Shown: positions 17,274 through 26,933 of the stretch, piece by piece | Layout: each line of letters starts with the position of its first letter | How positions within the stretch are numbered: position 1 is the first letter of the stretch | Source: an uncultured Bacilli bacterium | GTDB lineage: Bacteria; Bacillota_I; Bacilli_A; RF39; UBA660 | Direction of reading: 5' to 3' | NCBI GenBank assembly: GCA_910577505.1 | Contig: CAJTLN010000005.1 | Location: forward strand, 7,872-71,871 | Length of the DNA: 64,000 nucleotides | Position numbers and translations under genes: made by a program | Notes under the pieces: model-generated | Seen by the model: only the letters and a program-made list of their open reading frames with translations | What the model was told of the DNA's origin: nothing | Database searches by the model: none

Positions 17274-17633
17274 ATGGAAGACTTTAAAGTTTTTAATGCC
17301 GACAATTTTGATAAAGATGTAGTTTTTCTTAATACAATTGAGGATTTATATTTTTTAAAGGAAGATATTTTTCAATCATTATCAAAAAAAAATGGTGATA
17401 ATTTTAATGTTATTATTGATCATTTTATTACCAATGGTTTTTCTTTTAATCGTTTTTCCATATTGTCTTTTAATGGCAAAGATAAAAGCAATTCTTATAT
17501 TATTAATCCAAGAGATGTGCCAGAACAAATTAAAACTCAAATATCATTTTATCTTAAAGAAAATATTGATATTTTAGAGGAAAGTTCTTTACCTAGTAGC
17601 ATAAAAGAATTTATAAAAAATTCAAATAATTAA
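17274..17633 (+). CDS. rnlB: Probable RnlB-like antitoxin
   Basis: This 119-residue acidic protein starts 20 bases after the RnlA-like toxin, with AAAGGAAAG upstream. Size, position and gene order match RnlB, but I assign it mainly on context because the family is weakly conserved. It ends with SLPSSIKEFIKNSN. It has no membrane segment. If correct, it binds RnlA in the cytoplasm and suppresses its RNase activity. Confidence 0.65.
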   Translation: MEDFKVFNADNFDKDVVFLNTIEDLYFLKEDIFQSLSKKNGDNFNVIIDHFITNGFSFNRFSILSFNGKDKSNSYIINPRDVPEQIKTQISFYLKENIDILEESSLPSSIKEFIKNSNN

Positions 17634-17670
17634 ATTAATATAATTACCAAATAGTGAGGAGATAATAATC

Positions 17671-18513
17671 ATGAGCGAAAAAGAATTAGATTCAAGTGTG
17701 AATGAATATGAAAAAGCATATAAACCTAATAATTATCTAAGACAACTACAATGGGATATGGCTATTGGTCTTCAAGAAGTTGATAATTTAAAACCTTCTA
17801 AATATTTAGAAAGATTATCAGAAGAAAATGTAGAAGGTAATTTAACTATAGATGAAGTAGAAAAAGAATTAAGAGAATATTACACTGAAAAAGTAAATAA
17901 GAATGAAATTAATCACAATGAATTAGAATGTGATTTTGTATCTGCTAGAATAGTTGAATTATTAAATGAAGATAAATTTGAACTATCAGTTGTTTATTTA
18001 AAATATGTTCATAAATTTTTATTTCAAGATGTTTATGAATTTGCAGGTGAATTTAGAAAAATAGATTTTTCTAAGCATGAAAAGATATTAAATAATGATT
18101 CAGTAGCTTATGGTGATTGTACTACTTTAAATGAATCATTAGAATATGATATATCTTTAGAAAAAGAAAAAAATTATAAAGAAATGAACATAGTTGAAGT
18201 TATTAATAATATAACTAAGTTTTCATCAAGTATTTGGCAAGTTCATCCTTTTAGAGAAGGTAATACTAGAACGACAGCATTGTTTATAGAAAAGTATCTA
18301 ATTAGTTTAGGTTATAATGTAGATAATACTTTATTTAAAGATAAATCGGTATATTTTAGAAATGCTTTAGTTAGAAGTAATTATTTTAATAATTATTTAA
18401 ATATAAAAGAAGATAGTAGTTATTTAGTTAAATTTTATGAAAATTTATTATTGAGAAAAAATAATAATTTACATTCTGAAGATTTAATTGTTGAAAAATT
18501 GTTTGATAAATGA
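17671..18513 (+). CDS. Fic-domain protein (copy 1)
   Basis: The Fic core carries HPFREGNTR at 192-200, the HxFx(D/E)GNxR motif with Thr in place of the second Gly. The N-terminal AIGLQEVDNLKPSKYL region looks like a fused VbhA-type antitoxin segment, but the inhibitory (S/T)xxxE(G/N) motif is not intact. Fic enzymes transfer AMP or other nucleotide parts to target proteins. A paralogue that is roughly three-quarters identical by eye lies at 30769, and a decayed relative near 23650. It starts 37 bases after the RnlB-like gene and may share its transcript. RBS GAGGAG precedes the ATG. Confidence 0.9.
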   Translation: MSEKELDSSVNEYEKAYKPNNYLRQLQWDMAIGLQEVDNLKPSKYLERLSEENVEGNLTIDEVEKELREYYTEKVNKNEINHNELECDFVSARIVELLNEDKFELSVVYLKYVHKFLFQDVYEFAGEFRKIDFSKHEKILNNDSVAYGDCTTLNESLEYDISLEKEKNYKEMNIVEVINNITKFSSSIWQVHPFREGNTRTTALFIEKYLISLGYNVDNTLFKDKSVYFRNALVRSNYFNNYLNIKEDSSYLVKFYENLLLRKNNNLHSEDLIVEKLFDK

Positions 18514-19002
18514 AATAAAAAGAGAAACGCTAGTATAGTTTACATATATGATAAGTTTTTTACTAATTTTTTAAAAATTTAGTTATAAAGAAGTATATAA
18601 GATCTTATATGGCAAATGAAATTAAGTATTAATCTTTTGCATGCTAAAATTTTTAGATTGTCTTGGTGGCATTTTAGCTTTAGCATTGAGTATTTTATAA
18701 AAAAATTTTAAATATTATCCATCTTCGACTCACAATTACAAATAAGAATCCATTTAGAAAAAGCTCGATTAAGCTATGTAGAAATTCATTAATTCTTTAT
18801 TATACATTATGTGGATTTGTAATTATTATATAATTTTTATATCAAATTATGGAATATAGTAAATATAAATAATTTCAAAAAATGTTATAATAATTTGTAA
18901 AAAAGTGAAAAATTTAATTTAACTACTGTGAAAGATTTTATTTTAATGTTATACTTGTTTTGTAAGAAAGTAATTGCAATATAAATTAACATGGGGTGTA
19001 GT
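18514..19002 (+). other. Intergenic region before restriction system
   Basis: No gene is supported in these ~490 bases. I see scattered AT-rich inverted repeats (for example TGCTAAA near 18642 with TTTAGCA near 18680) and a TATAAT-like element near 18887. The non-coding length is unusual for this compact window and marks a module boundary. Confidence 0.5.
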
Positions 19003-20085
19003 ATGAAAAAGAAAAATAAAAAAGTATTAAGAGTTTTCGAAGGGTTTGCTGGTTATGGTGGCGGAAGTTTTGCTTTAAATAGATTGAAAGAAAAATATCC
19101 GAATTTTGAATTTGAAGTTATAGGATATTCTGAAATAGATAAATATGCTTGTGAACTTTATGATTTAAATCATAGAGATTCTAAAGGTAATTTAATAAAT
19201 AATTTTGGTGATATAACTAAATTAAGTCCAGATAATGTGCCTGATTTCGATATTTTTATGGGTGGATTCCCTTGTCAACCATTTTCAACTGCTGGTATGC
19301 AAAGAGGTGAAGATGATCCTTATGGTAGAGGAACATTATTTCAACATATTATGAGAATTTGTAAAGTGAAGAAACCTAAATATATATTATTAGAAAATGT
19401 AAAAGGTTTTTTCTCAAAAAAATTCGAATCTACAAGAGCTCAAATGGAAGAAATGTTAAGAAATATGGGATATGTAATGAATATTACAGATGAAGCAGAG
19501 TCGCCTTTACGTGTTTCTTTATTGAATAGCAAGGATTATGGTGTTCCACAAAATAGAGAAAGAGTTTGGATGTTTGCTAGACTTGGAGGACTACCATTGA
19601 ACTTTTCTATGGAACCTGAAAAGAATTTAAATGGTTTATTTCTGGTGGATTTTTTGGATCCTATTGAATACGTTCCAAAAGAAATGTATTTATCCGAAAA
19701 GCAAATTGAACATTTAAAGGAAAAACATAGTATTGAAAGTTTTTTTGTTGAGAAGCCTTTATGCTTTGATGTGTATAATAAAAAAATAAAAACAGATGGT
19801 TATTCTATAACCATTACAATGCCTGAGCATAATAGTTTGAGAGTAATAGAATCGCATAAAAATAAAGAAATAGTAAGAAAAATGTCAGTTACTGAACAAT
19901 TTAGATTAATGGGACTTGAAGGATTAGATGTAAATGGAAGAAAAGTTGATATAGTATTCGGTAATCAATCATATACACAATTATCAAAAAGAGCTGGTAA
20001 TGGATGGGATGTTAATTTAGTAACTATATTACTTGAACATATTTTTTTACAATTAGCTGAATTTGATGAAAATTGGATTAAATAA
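19003..20085 (+). CDS. DNA (cytosine-5) methyltransferase
   Basis: I choose the ATG at 19003, because GGGGTG just before it is the RBS; the ATG at 18991 overlaps that RBS. Motif I is FEGFAGYGGGSFAL, and motif IV is GGFPCQPFSTAG with the catalytic Cys at residue 91. ENVKGF (motif VI), PQNRERV (motif VIII) and a C-terminal GNQSYTQLSKRAGNGWDVNLV (motifs IX-X) are all present. The target-recognition region sits between VIII and IX. It protects host DNA in the restriction system encoded 12 bases downstream. The sequence does not tell the recognition site. Confidence 0.95.
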   Translation: MKKKNKKVLRVFEGFAGYGGGSFALNRLKEKYPNFEFEVIGYSEIDKYACELYDLNHRDSKGNLINNFGDITKLSPDNVPDFDIFMGGFPCQPFSTAGMQRGEDDPYGRGTLFQHIMRICKVKKPKYILLENVKGFFSKKFESTRAQMEEMLRNMGYVMNITDEAESPLRVSLLNSKDYGVPQNRERVWMFARLGGLPLNFSMEPEKNLNGLFLVDFLDPIEYVPKEMYLSEKQIEHLKEKHSIESFFVEKPLCFDVYNKKIKTDGYSITITMPEHNSLRVIESHKNKEIVRKMSVTEQFRLMGLEGLDVNGRKVDIVFGNQSYTQLSKRAGNGWDVNLVTILLEHIFLQLAEFDENWIK

Positions 20086-20097
20086 GGAGGAATATAA

Positions 20098-21894
20098 ATG
20101 AAATTAGATCTTGGTTCAATTACATTTAATATGTTGATTAAAGATGGTGGAGGTACTCCCTCTTGGGGAACTGCTTTAGGACAAAATAGTAATTATAATT
20201 ACTCAGTTTCAGGGGTTGAAGAATTGTTAACTTCGATGGTTTATTGTGTAACAAATATCAATAATGTTTATTGTCCCTTGGGTAAAGGAGGAAATCAGCA
20301 ACAAAATTATAGTTATGAAATTGCATCACTATATAATAAAGTTTACGCAAATGGAATATTAATACCAAATGCACAATTTGTTTTATTAGTTGTAAAAAAA
20401 GTTAAAGGGGATTATCATGTAGGACGTAGAACGTTAAAATATAGTTCTAAAATTACTTATGATGAGCAATATATAAACGAAGATTGTTTTAATAAAATTG
20501 CAAGTACATTGGGAATTTCATCAGATGGATCATGGCTTATTCATTCTTTGCATACTGAAAATCAAGATGAATTACATTTTGATGTTATAGTTGCTGACAA
20601 GAGTTCTAGGATGGAATTTCGGACTTCCGATGAACGAAAGCAATACATCTTAAAGTTGTTACAGGATAATGATGTCACTATTCCGACAGAAGCAAATAGA
20701 AAAAAACAATATAGGCAATGGTTAATAAACTTTAAAGAATTAGCAGATGAGACCATTAATAATTATGTAAGATATATAGATTATATAAAAGCAAAAGGAT
20801 TGACTAAGTTTGATTTATATTCTGTAGATGATATATCTATTTTAATTGATTTAATTGATAAATTTAAAAATGATGAGTCATATAAAAAATATAACAATGA
20901 TAACAATAGAAATCCATACAATGCTCTTATTAATTATGTTGAGTTTATGAAAAGTGAAGTAGTAATATCGATAGGTGCTTATAATATGATTTATTATGGA
21001 ACACCTGGTTGCGGAAAAAGTTATAAGGTAAATACTGATTTTAATGAAAATGATTATTTGGTTTATAGAACAACATTTCATCCTGAATATTCTAATAGTG
21101 ATTTTGTTGGGCAAATTATTCCTAAAACAGGTAATAATGGAGAAATAAACTATGAGTTTCAAGAAGGAGCATTTACTCTAGCTTTATATGAAGCTATGAA
21201 AAATCCATCAAAAAAAGTTTGTTTAATTATAGAAGAAATAAATAGAGGAAATGCTTCTGCTATATTTGGTGATATTTTTCAGTTATTAGATAGAAAAAAA
21301 GATGGATCTAGTGTATATAGTATAAACAATGAGCCAGTACAACATTATTTAAATAAAAGGGGAATTAATGTGGATAAAATAGCAATTCCATCTAATATGT
21401 GGATTATTGCAACTATGAATACTAGTGATCAAAATGTGTTTTATTTGGATACAGCATTTAAGAGAAGATGGAGAATGCATAGAATCATTAACGAATTTAA
21501 TAAAGAAGAGGAATATGATAATAAATTGTCCTCAATGTATATTCCTGGTTCTAGTTATACTTGGGAAGATTTTATAACAAAAATAAATGTAGAAATAATG
21601 AAAAAGAATCCGACAGGTTTAAATAGTGAAGATAAACAATTAGGAGTTTACTTTGTAACAGAAAATGAATTATCAGAAGTTCCTGTAAATAACGATAAAG
21701 AAACTATGGATAAGTTTATTGAAAAAGTTTTATTATATATATGGGATGATGTAGCTAAATTAGATCCAACCTTATGGTTTGACGATAATATCAATTCGTT
21801 TGATGAACTTGTTAAGTCATATTATGATAATAAATTATGTGTTTTTAAAGATTTGTTTAAAGATCAAAACAATGAGTCACATCCAGTGTTGTAA
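20098..21894 (+). CDS. McrB-like GTPase restriction subunit (LlaJI/BsuMI R1 type)
   Basis: The AAA+ core has Walker A GTPGCGKS (301-308), Walker B LIIEEINRGNASAIFGD (376-392), MNTSDQN (440-446) and the arginine-rich DTAFKRRWRM, as in McrB GTPases. Residues 1-195 are an N-terminal domain that probably recognises DNA. Residues ~205-285 resemble the SAM-like arm domain of tyrosine recombinases. McrB-type motors hydrolyse GTP to translocate DNA and activate the nuclease partner, whose ATG directly follows this stop. AGGAGG precedes the start. With the C5 methyltransferase this matches LlaJI/BsuMI-type restriction. Confidence 0.92.
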   Translation: MKLDLGSITFNMLIKDGGGTPSWGTALGQNSNYNYSVSGVEELLTSMVYCVTNINNVYCPLGKGGNQQQNYSYEIASLYNKVYANGILIPNAQFVLLVVKKVKGDYHVGRRTLKYSSKITYDEQYINEDCFNKIASTLGISSDGSWLIHSLHTENQDELHFDVIVADKSSRMEFRTSDERKQYILKLLQDNDVTIPTEANRKKQYRQWLINFKELADETINNYVRYIDYIKAKGLTKFDLYSVDDISILIDLIDKFKNDESYKKYNNDNNRNPYNALINYVEFMKSEVVISIGAYNMIYYGTPGCGKSYKVNTDFNENDYLVYRTTFHPEYSNSDFVGQIIPKTGNNGEINYEFQEGAFTLALYEAMKNPSKKVCLIIEEINRGNASAIFGDIFQLLDRKKDGSSVYSINNEPVQHYLNKRGINVDKIAIPSNMWIIATMNTSDQNVFYLDTAFKRRWRMHRIINEFNKEEEYDNKLSSMYIPGSSYTWEDFITKINVEIMKKNPTGLNSEDKQLGVYFVTENELSEVPVNNDKETMDKFIEKVLLYIWDDVAKLDPTLWFDDNINSFDELVKSYYDNKLCVFKDLFKDQNNESHPVL

Positions 21895-23121
21895 ATGAAG
21901 AAAATAAAAAATTTAAGAGATATATGTGTTGTTTCTACTAATACAATTAATGATACTTTTGTAGGAATTAAGTTTATAGATGATGGGGTTGAAGTCTCTT
22001 TTCCTTTGGGATATGAAATACCAGAAGGAAATAACGAATGTAGAAAAAGTATTATAAACTTAGTGAAAACAATTTCTGTTGGCAAACGTTTAATTAATAG
22101 TGACTCTAAATTATCGATGAGCAATGGAAAAGAAGAGGAAGTGCCGTTTAATTCTTTTATTTGGATAATTAATGATTATTTGAATAATGGTTTATATACT
22201 GATAAAGAAAAAATATATAAGCAAAATCAAAATGGTAAGATTAATTGGAAAAAAACACTTAATACTAAATTTTATATTAGCGGAAATAATATTGTTTATT
22301 TAAATCCATTTGTTGAAAAAAATACACTGGCTGATAATATAATTACAGATATTCATGCTTATTGTATTAAAATTAGTGTAGAATATATTGGGTGGATTTT
22401 TGGAAATATTCCAGTTCCAGAAAATAATATAAATGTAGATAAAATTAAATATTATACTACAATTTTGAATAAAGAACTTGTTCTTTCGTTTGATGATAGG
22501 AAAAAAACTTTATTAGTAAATTTGAAGAAAGTATTAGAAATGAGTAGTGGAAGTGATAAAACTAAATTTCACAATTATGGTATTGCTCGATATGAATATA
22601 TATGGGAATATATGGTAAATAAGGTATATAGTAATGAGAATGTAGATAAATTTTTTCCAAATTCTAAATATGAATTGATAGGTCTTGATAATCCAATAGA
22701 AGTTTCTAGCTTGAGACCTGATTCAATTTTATCAGTAGAAAAAGATATTTATATATTGGATTCAAAGTATTATAAATATGGAATTACTCATAATCCTCTT
22801 CATTTGCCAAATACTGCTTCTGTTCAAAAGCAAATTGTTTATGGAGAACATATAGAAAACAATTATAATTATGATAACATATATAATGCGTTTATATTGC
22901 CTTTTAACAGATATAAGAATCCATTTGGATTAAATAATAACATTGAATATGTTGGTTTTGCTAAGAGTAGTTGGAAAAATGAAAATAGTAATAAATATTA
23001 TGAGAAAGTTTCAGTTATTTTGATTGATATGAAATATTTGATTGATTGTTATACGAGTTGTACATATAATAATATCGATAAATTAATTTCATCTATTCAA
23101 AAAGTGGTTGATACTTTTTAA
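21895..23121 (+). CDS. LlaJI-family restriction endonuclease subunit (McrC-like)
   Basis: The start codon follows the stop of the GTPase gene with no gap, indicating tight coupling. At 408 residues it fits LlaJI R2 / BsuMI YdjA-like proteins. The C-terminal half contains SSLRPDSILSVEKDIYILDSKYYKYG, a PD-(D/E)XK nuclease signature with D...DSK, and QKQIVYGEH in the next helix. The N-terminal half probably mediates contact with the GTPase. The nuclease cuts unmethylated DNA in concert with the GTPase motor. Confidence 0.88.
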   Translation: MKKIKNLRDICVVSTNTINDTFVGIKFIDDGVEVSFPLGYEIPEGNNECRKSIINLVKTISVGKRLINSDSKLSMSNGKEEEVPFNSFIWIINDYLNNGLYTDKEKIYKQNQNGKINWKKTLNTKFYISGNNIVYLNPFVEKNTLADNIITDIHAYCIKISVEYIGWIFGNIPVPENNINVDKIKYYTTILNKELVLSFDDRKKTLLVNLKKVLEMSSGSDKTKFHNYGIARYEYIWEYMVNKVYSNENVDKFFPNSKYELIGLDNPIEVSSLRPDSILSVEKDIYILDSKYYKYGITHNPLHLPNTASVQKQIVYGEHIENNYNYDNIYNAFILPFNRYKNPFGLNNNIEYVGFAKSSWKNENSNKYYEKVSVILIDMKYLIDCYTSCTYNNIDKLISSIQKVVDTF

Positions 23122-23177
23122 TAATTAGAGTTACATTCTTAGATGAAAATTGTAAAAAGATGTTGTCTAAAAAAAGT

Positions 23178-23213
23178 AAACTTAGAAATTATTTCTTAAG
23201 TTTTTTGTTTTTT
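23178..23213 (+). terminator. Intrinsic terminator after restriction operon
   Basis: AACTTAGAAAT pairs with ATTTCTTAAGTT with one bulge, and T-rich sequence follows. Confidence 0.6.
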
Positions 23214-23640
23214 ATCTAGAAGTGACGCAAAATAATATTCCTATTCTACAATATGTATTATATTTTTTTAAAGATGTAATATTATTGTTGTATAACTTTT
23301 TTTTAGAATAGCATGGAAATATTCCGTTGGTTAATCATCTATTGGTGTATCTTTACGAGATATAAAAATACTTATATCATTAGATTAATAAATAACTTTG
23401 TATTCAGAAGATGTTTATTGAAATATTTGATCGCTGTGAATGATTAGTTTTTCACATTTTTTCTTATATTGCTTTATTTATTGTATTTGTTACTAACTTA
23501 GTATTATTAATTTTAGATATTTGATAAGCAATTCTATCATATAAATCTATTATTGAGATAAGTAAGTTTATTTATCATTAAATATTAAGTGTTGTAAAAT
23601 ATTATTATGTTTCTATTAATGATAATAGGAGCGATATATG
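23214..23640 (-). other. Gene-poor region, possible decayed ORF on minus strand
   Basis: No intact gene is supported. On the minus strand near 23465-23580 a short open stretch reads like ordinary protein (DLYDRIAYQISKIN and on), but it lacks a start, an RBS and a preserved frame. It may be a remnant of a deleted module. Confidence 0.3.
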
Positions 23641-23840
23641 TATGCAAAAATATTTTTTAGATATTAATCTGATTGGTAATGTTGATAATTTAAAACCATG
23701 ATTAAATATGATGTATTAGTAGAAATTACTTTTAAATATAAAAAATATAAATTTGGCTAGAGACCTATATGATGAACAAGAAAAAACATCAAGTAAACTT
23801 TATTTATTTGGCAAAAAATACTATAATATCATTAATTAGT
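23641..23840 (+). pseudogene. Decayed Fic-like remnant and fragment
   Basis: Bases near 23660-23710 encode ...IGN-VDNLKP then stop, close to the AIGLQEVDNLKPSKY segment of the two intact Fic proteins. Seventeen consecutive bases (GTTGATAATTTAAAACC) are identical to Fic copy 1. A second open fragment (23750-23839) reads NLARDLYDEQEKTSSKLYLF to a stop and is not recognised. Both are too broken to encode a product. The remnant sits just upstream of the retron. Confidence 0.4.
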
Positions 23841-23856
23841 TTTTGGCGGTGATTAA

Positions 23857-25002
23857 ATGACAAAAATAAATTTTGATATTGAATGTGATAGAATTATAGA
23901 TACAATGAATTTGAAAAGATATGAACAGAATAAAAAGGAAATTTTAAAAAATGCTATTTTAAGATATATTGATAATGGAACTACTTTAAAAGAAAAAGAA
24001 TATATCTTAAATTTAGTAAAAAATATATCGTGGTATTGGAGTACTCAAATATCAGATTATTTTTGTGGTATAATAAATAAATATTTTAATCGTATGGATA
24101 CATTAATAATAGATTATACCGATGAAAAAAAGATGAGCCCTTATTCTAATAGTGCATCAGAAATTTCACATTGTTTATCAAATTATGGTATTATTATGGA
24201 TGACGAATTTGTCAAAATTAAAGATTTAAAGGATATTTCAACTAATATAACAACTTTAATTTTAATAGACGATTTTATTGGGACTGGTAGTAGTATAATA
24301 AAACAAATTAAGTGCATAGATGAAATGGGAATAAAAAATAAGAAGATAATAATATTGAGTTATATATGTCATACTATAGGAAAACAGCAAATTGAAGAAT
24401 ATCATTCACAAAATCAATTGTTTTTACATTTTGAAAAATTGGAAAAAAGCTATTTATATAAAGGTATGGAAAAAGATTTAGTCAGATATATTGATAGTGT
24501 TTGTCGTCGTTGTAAAATAAGTGAATTGAGATATGGATATGGCGAATGTGGCAGTATGGTATCTATAAATTTTGTTTCACCAAATAATAATTTATCCATG
24601 TTATATGGAAGAAATATTGATGATTGGGATTCCTTATTAGATAGAAACTTGAACTTAATTGTATTACATGAAAGAAAAATTAAGGTGTTGGCTAGGAATC
24701 AATATATATTGAGAAATTTTTATAATAAAAGTCTTAAATCTGAATTGACCTTTGACGAATTTAAACTTTTGTTATTGATATATAATTGTTCTGGAATTAG
24801 CGAAGATTTGTTGAAAGAATTTCATTTTTGTGCTACTATAGATGAAATAAATGAATTGATTGATTCATTGAGATGTAAAAATGTATTAAATAATGAATAT
24901 TATTTATCAATTAGTAATAGAGAAATATTAAAAAAATTAAGAGCTCTAGATGATAGATTAAGTAAAGATTATAAAAAGAAAAAAAATAAAAAATTTTATT
25001 AA
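23857..25002 (+). CDS. Retron-associated PRTase-like effector with winged-helix tail
   Basis: Residues ~80-180 have a phosphoribosyltransferase-like Rossmann region with the PRPP-loop motif LILIDDFIGTGSS at 134-146. The C-terminal ~100 residues (TFDEFKLLLLIYNCSG...DEINELIDSLRCKNVL) resemble a winged helix, and the tail is strongly basic. PRTase-like proteins with HTH parts are known retron effectors. The gene ends 1-3 bases before the a1 repeat of the structured RNA, and the reverse transcriptase follows, so effector, RNA and RT form one operon. The effector is presumably held inactive by the RT-msDNA complex and released by phage (inference from other retrons). RBS GGCGGTGAT. Confidence 0.82.
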   Translation: MTKINFDIECDRIIDTMNLKRYEQNKKEILKNAILRYIDNGTTLKEKEYILNLVKNISWYWSTQISDYFCGIINKYFNRMDTLIIDYTDEKKMSPYSNSASEISHCLSNYGIIMDDEFVKIKDLKDISTNITTLILIDDFIGTGSSIIKQIKCIDEMGIKNKKIIILSYICHTIGKQQIEEYHSQNQLFLHFEKLEKSYLYKGMEKDLVRYIDSVCRRCKISELRYGYGECGSMVSINFVSPNNNLSMLYGRNIDDWDSLLDRNLNLIVLHERKIKVLARNQYILRNFYNKSLKSELTFDEFKLLLLIYNCSGISEDLLKEFHFCATIDEINELIDSLRCKNVLNNEYYLSISNREILKKLRALDDRLSKDYKKKKNKKFY

Positions 25003-25003
25003 T

Positions 25004-25226
25004 GGCACATTCCAGGATTTCATTGTCGATTCGATAATGGTGTATTTAGGTTTCTAGATAATCAGTAAAAACCAAATTTATAATTTGTTTTTACTGGTCA
25101 TAAAAATAAAACAAATAGAAATTTTCCTTTATGGAAAATTTCATAATAAACCCCGCGCAGCAATTGCTTGCGCTTGGGTATTTGTTTTATTATTATTTGT
25201 TGTAACAAGTTAGGCTGGGATGTGTT
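25004..25226 (+). ncRNA. Retron msr-msd RNA with a1/a2 inverted repeats
   Basis: CACATTCCAG (a1, 25006-25015) pairs with CTGGGATGTG (a2, 25215-25224) with one G-U, extendable by G-U pairs. Between them are several hairpins. One stem at 25061-25098 has one bulged C. A perfect 13-bp outer stem (25105-25117 with 25179-25191) encloses a perfect 10-bp hairpin (25118-25142) and a GC-rich hairpin (25151-25178). The last group is the likely msd, and the first the likely msr. The patch is far more structured and GC-rich than its surroundings. The exact branching G is not identified. Confidence 0.85.
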
Positions 25227-25231
25227 TTTTT

Positions 25232-26257
25232 ATGGAAAATTATGATAAATATAAAGAGAAAATTTTGAATGCTAGTAAATTAAATCAGAGTAAAAAAGAA
25301 TATTATTTGACTATTGCAGAGAGACTTTATAATAATGGATTTCCCGTAATTTTAAACTCGTATCATTTGTCGAATCTAGTTGGTATTAAGTGGAATATAT
25401 TAAAAAAACTAATTAATAATAATTTAAGTTTTTATCATAAATTTTATATTACTAAGAAAGATGGAATTTCTAAACGTGAAATATTATCACCGAATCAAGA
25501 ATTATCTTATATTCAAAAATATATTTGTACAGAAATATTAAATAAAGTTAGAATAAGTGATGCGTGTTATGGTTTTGTTTCAGGTAAAAATATTATAGAC
25601 AATGCTAAAAAACATTTAAATTCAGAAATGATATTAAATATAGATTTGAAAGACTTTTTTCCTAGCATTGGTTCAGATAGAGTTTATTATATTTTCAAGA
25701 AACTATGTGGATATGATAAAACTTTATCATTTTGTTTGACAAAATTAGTAACATATAAAAACATGGTTCCGCAGGGAGCTTGTACAAGTCCAATTATTTC
25801 AAATATAGTTTTATATATGTTAGATATTAGATTGCTTAAATTAGCAGAAAAAAATAATATTAATTATACAAGATATGCAGATGATATTACTTTTTCAGGA
25901 TCAAAAAATCAGATAAACCAGAAATTTTATAGATTAGTTAGAAAAATAGTAGAAGATGAAGGGTTTAAAATAAATAGTAAGAAGGTTCATTTTTCTTCTG
26001 AAAGTCAAAGGCAAGAGGTAACAGGTTTAATAATTAATAATGGTAATATTAGGATTAAAAGAAGTTATATTAGAAAAATAGAACAAGAACTTTATTATAT
26101 AGAGAAATTTGGCTTAGAAAATCATATTAAAAACATGGGAATAAATAACGCTTTTTATATTGAACATTTGAAAGGAAAAATAATGTTTGTAAGAGAAGTG
26201 AATATTGATAAAGGAAATAGGTTGTTGGAAAAATTTGATTATTTGAATTTGGATTAA
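25232..26257 (+). CDS. Retron reverse transcriptase
   Basis: I place the start at the ATG at 25232; an in-frame ATG at 25220 lies inside the a2 repeat. The RT motifs are clear: ILNIDLKDFFPS (135-145), VPQGACTSP (179-187) and RYADDITFS (214-222, catalytic YADD). The retron-specific signs are NAKKH at 124-128 (NAxxH) and QEVTGLIIN at 261-269 (VTG). At 341 residues it is a normal retron RT length. It reverse-transcribes the msd part of the adjacent RNA into msDNA branched from the msr. The upstream PRTase-like protein is the likely effector. Confidence 0.95.
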   Translation: MENYDKYKEKILNASKLNQSKKEYYLTIAERLYNNGFPVILNSYHLSNLVGIKWNILKKLINNNLSFYHKFYITKKDGISKREILSPNQELSYIQKYICTEILNKVRISDACYGFVSGKNIIDNAKKHLNSEMILNIDLKDFFPSIGSDRVYYIFKKLCGYDKTLSFCLTKLVTYKNMVPQGACTSPIISNIVLYMLDIRLLKLAEKNNINYTRYADDITFSGSKNQINQKFYRLVRKIVEDEGFKINSKKVHFSSESQRQEVTGLIINNGNIRIKRSYIRKIEQELYYIEKFGLENHIKNMGINNAFYIEHLKGKIMFVREVNIDKGNRLLEKFDYLNLD

Positions 26258-26378
26258 AAAATAGTATTTATAAAAGAATATTTGATAATCGTAAATGAAT
26301 TCTATATGTGTGATGAACGTATAATTATTTTATCAATGATTAGTAATATAAAAAGATTATATAAGGAGACCATAGTAT

Positions 26379-26882
26379 ATGAAATTAGATAATTTAGAAT
26401 GTATAAATAGTAATATTAATATAGATGAATATATAACTAATAGAGATATAGTTAAAGATAATATGGAATATCCTGATTGGTTAGGAGATTTTAATAGAGA
26501 AGATTTATGTAATATGTTAGATAATAATACTAAGATATGGATGTATTATAATGATAAGAGGCTAGTATGTAGTATGATGTTAATACCTTCTACTAGGAAA
26601 GACTTAGTAAAGTTTGGATTAGATAATTTAGATTATGAGAAAGTAGTAGATTATGGTCCTATGTTTGTTAATCCTAAGTATGTAGGTAATGGATTACAGT
26701 ATCAAATGTTAGAAGTATTAGATGAGTATTCTAAGAAGTTAGGTTATGAGTATGCTATTAGTACTATACATCCAGATAATATGTATTCTATTAAAAATTT
26801 TGTTAAGGTTGGATTTGTATTAGTTAGTACTAAGGAGTTTAAGCGTGGGGTTAGGAATGTGTATTTAAAGGAGCTATGTTAA
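26379..26882 (+). CDS. GNAT-family acetyltransferase
   Basis: The 167 residues have a GNAT pattern: MYYNDKRLVCSMMLIP, then VDYGPMFVNPKYVGNGLQYQMLEVLDEY with the acetyl-CoA binding stretch (V-x-x-x-G-x-Q), and a final SIKNFVKVGFVLVSTKEF. The acetyl-CoA loop is Asn-Gly rather than the canonical RGxG, as in several peptide- or amine-acetylating subfamilies. The substrate is unknown. It ends in a short hairpin (CGATGTA/TACATTG) and may be a passenger between defence modules. RBS AAGGAG. Confidence 0.85.
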   Translation: MKLDNLECINSNINIDEYITNRDIVKDNMEYPDWLGDFNREDLCNMLDNNTKIWMYYNDKRLVCSMMLIPSTRKDLVKFGLDNLDYEKVVDYGPMFVNPKYVGNGLQYQMLEVLDEYSKKLGYEYAISTIHPDNMYSIKNFVKVGFVLVSTKEFKRGVRNVYLKELC

Positions 26883-26933
26883 GAAAGCGATGTAGGAGAT
26901 ACATTGTTTTTGTATATTTTGTAATAGAGGTTG

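Noticed and set aside
18514..19002. Hidden gene between Fic copy 1 and the methyltransferase
   Set aside because: No frame of useful length with an RBS on either strand.
25140..25180. GC-rich patch as a possible tRNA or terminator
   Set aside because: It is one hairpin within the larger msd stem of the retron RNA; no tRNA cloverleaf and no T run at its end.
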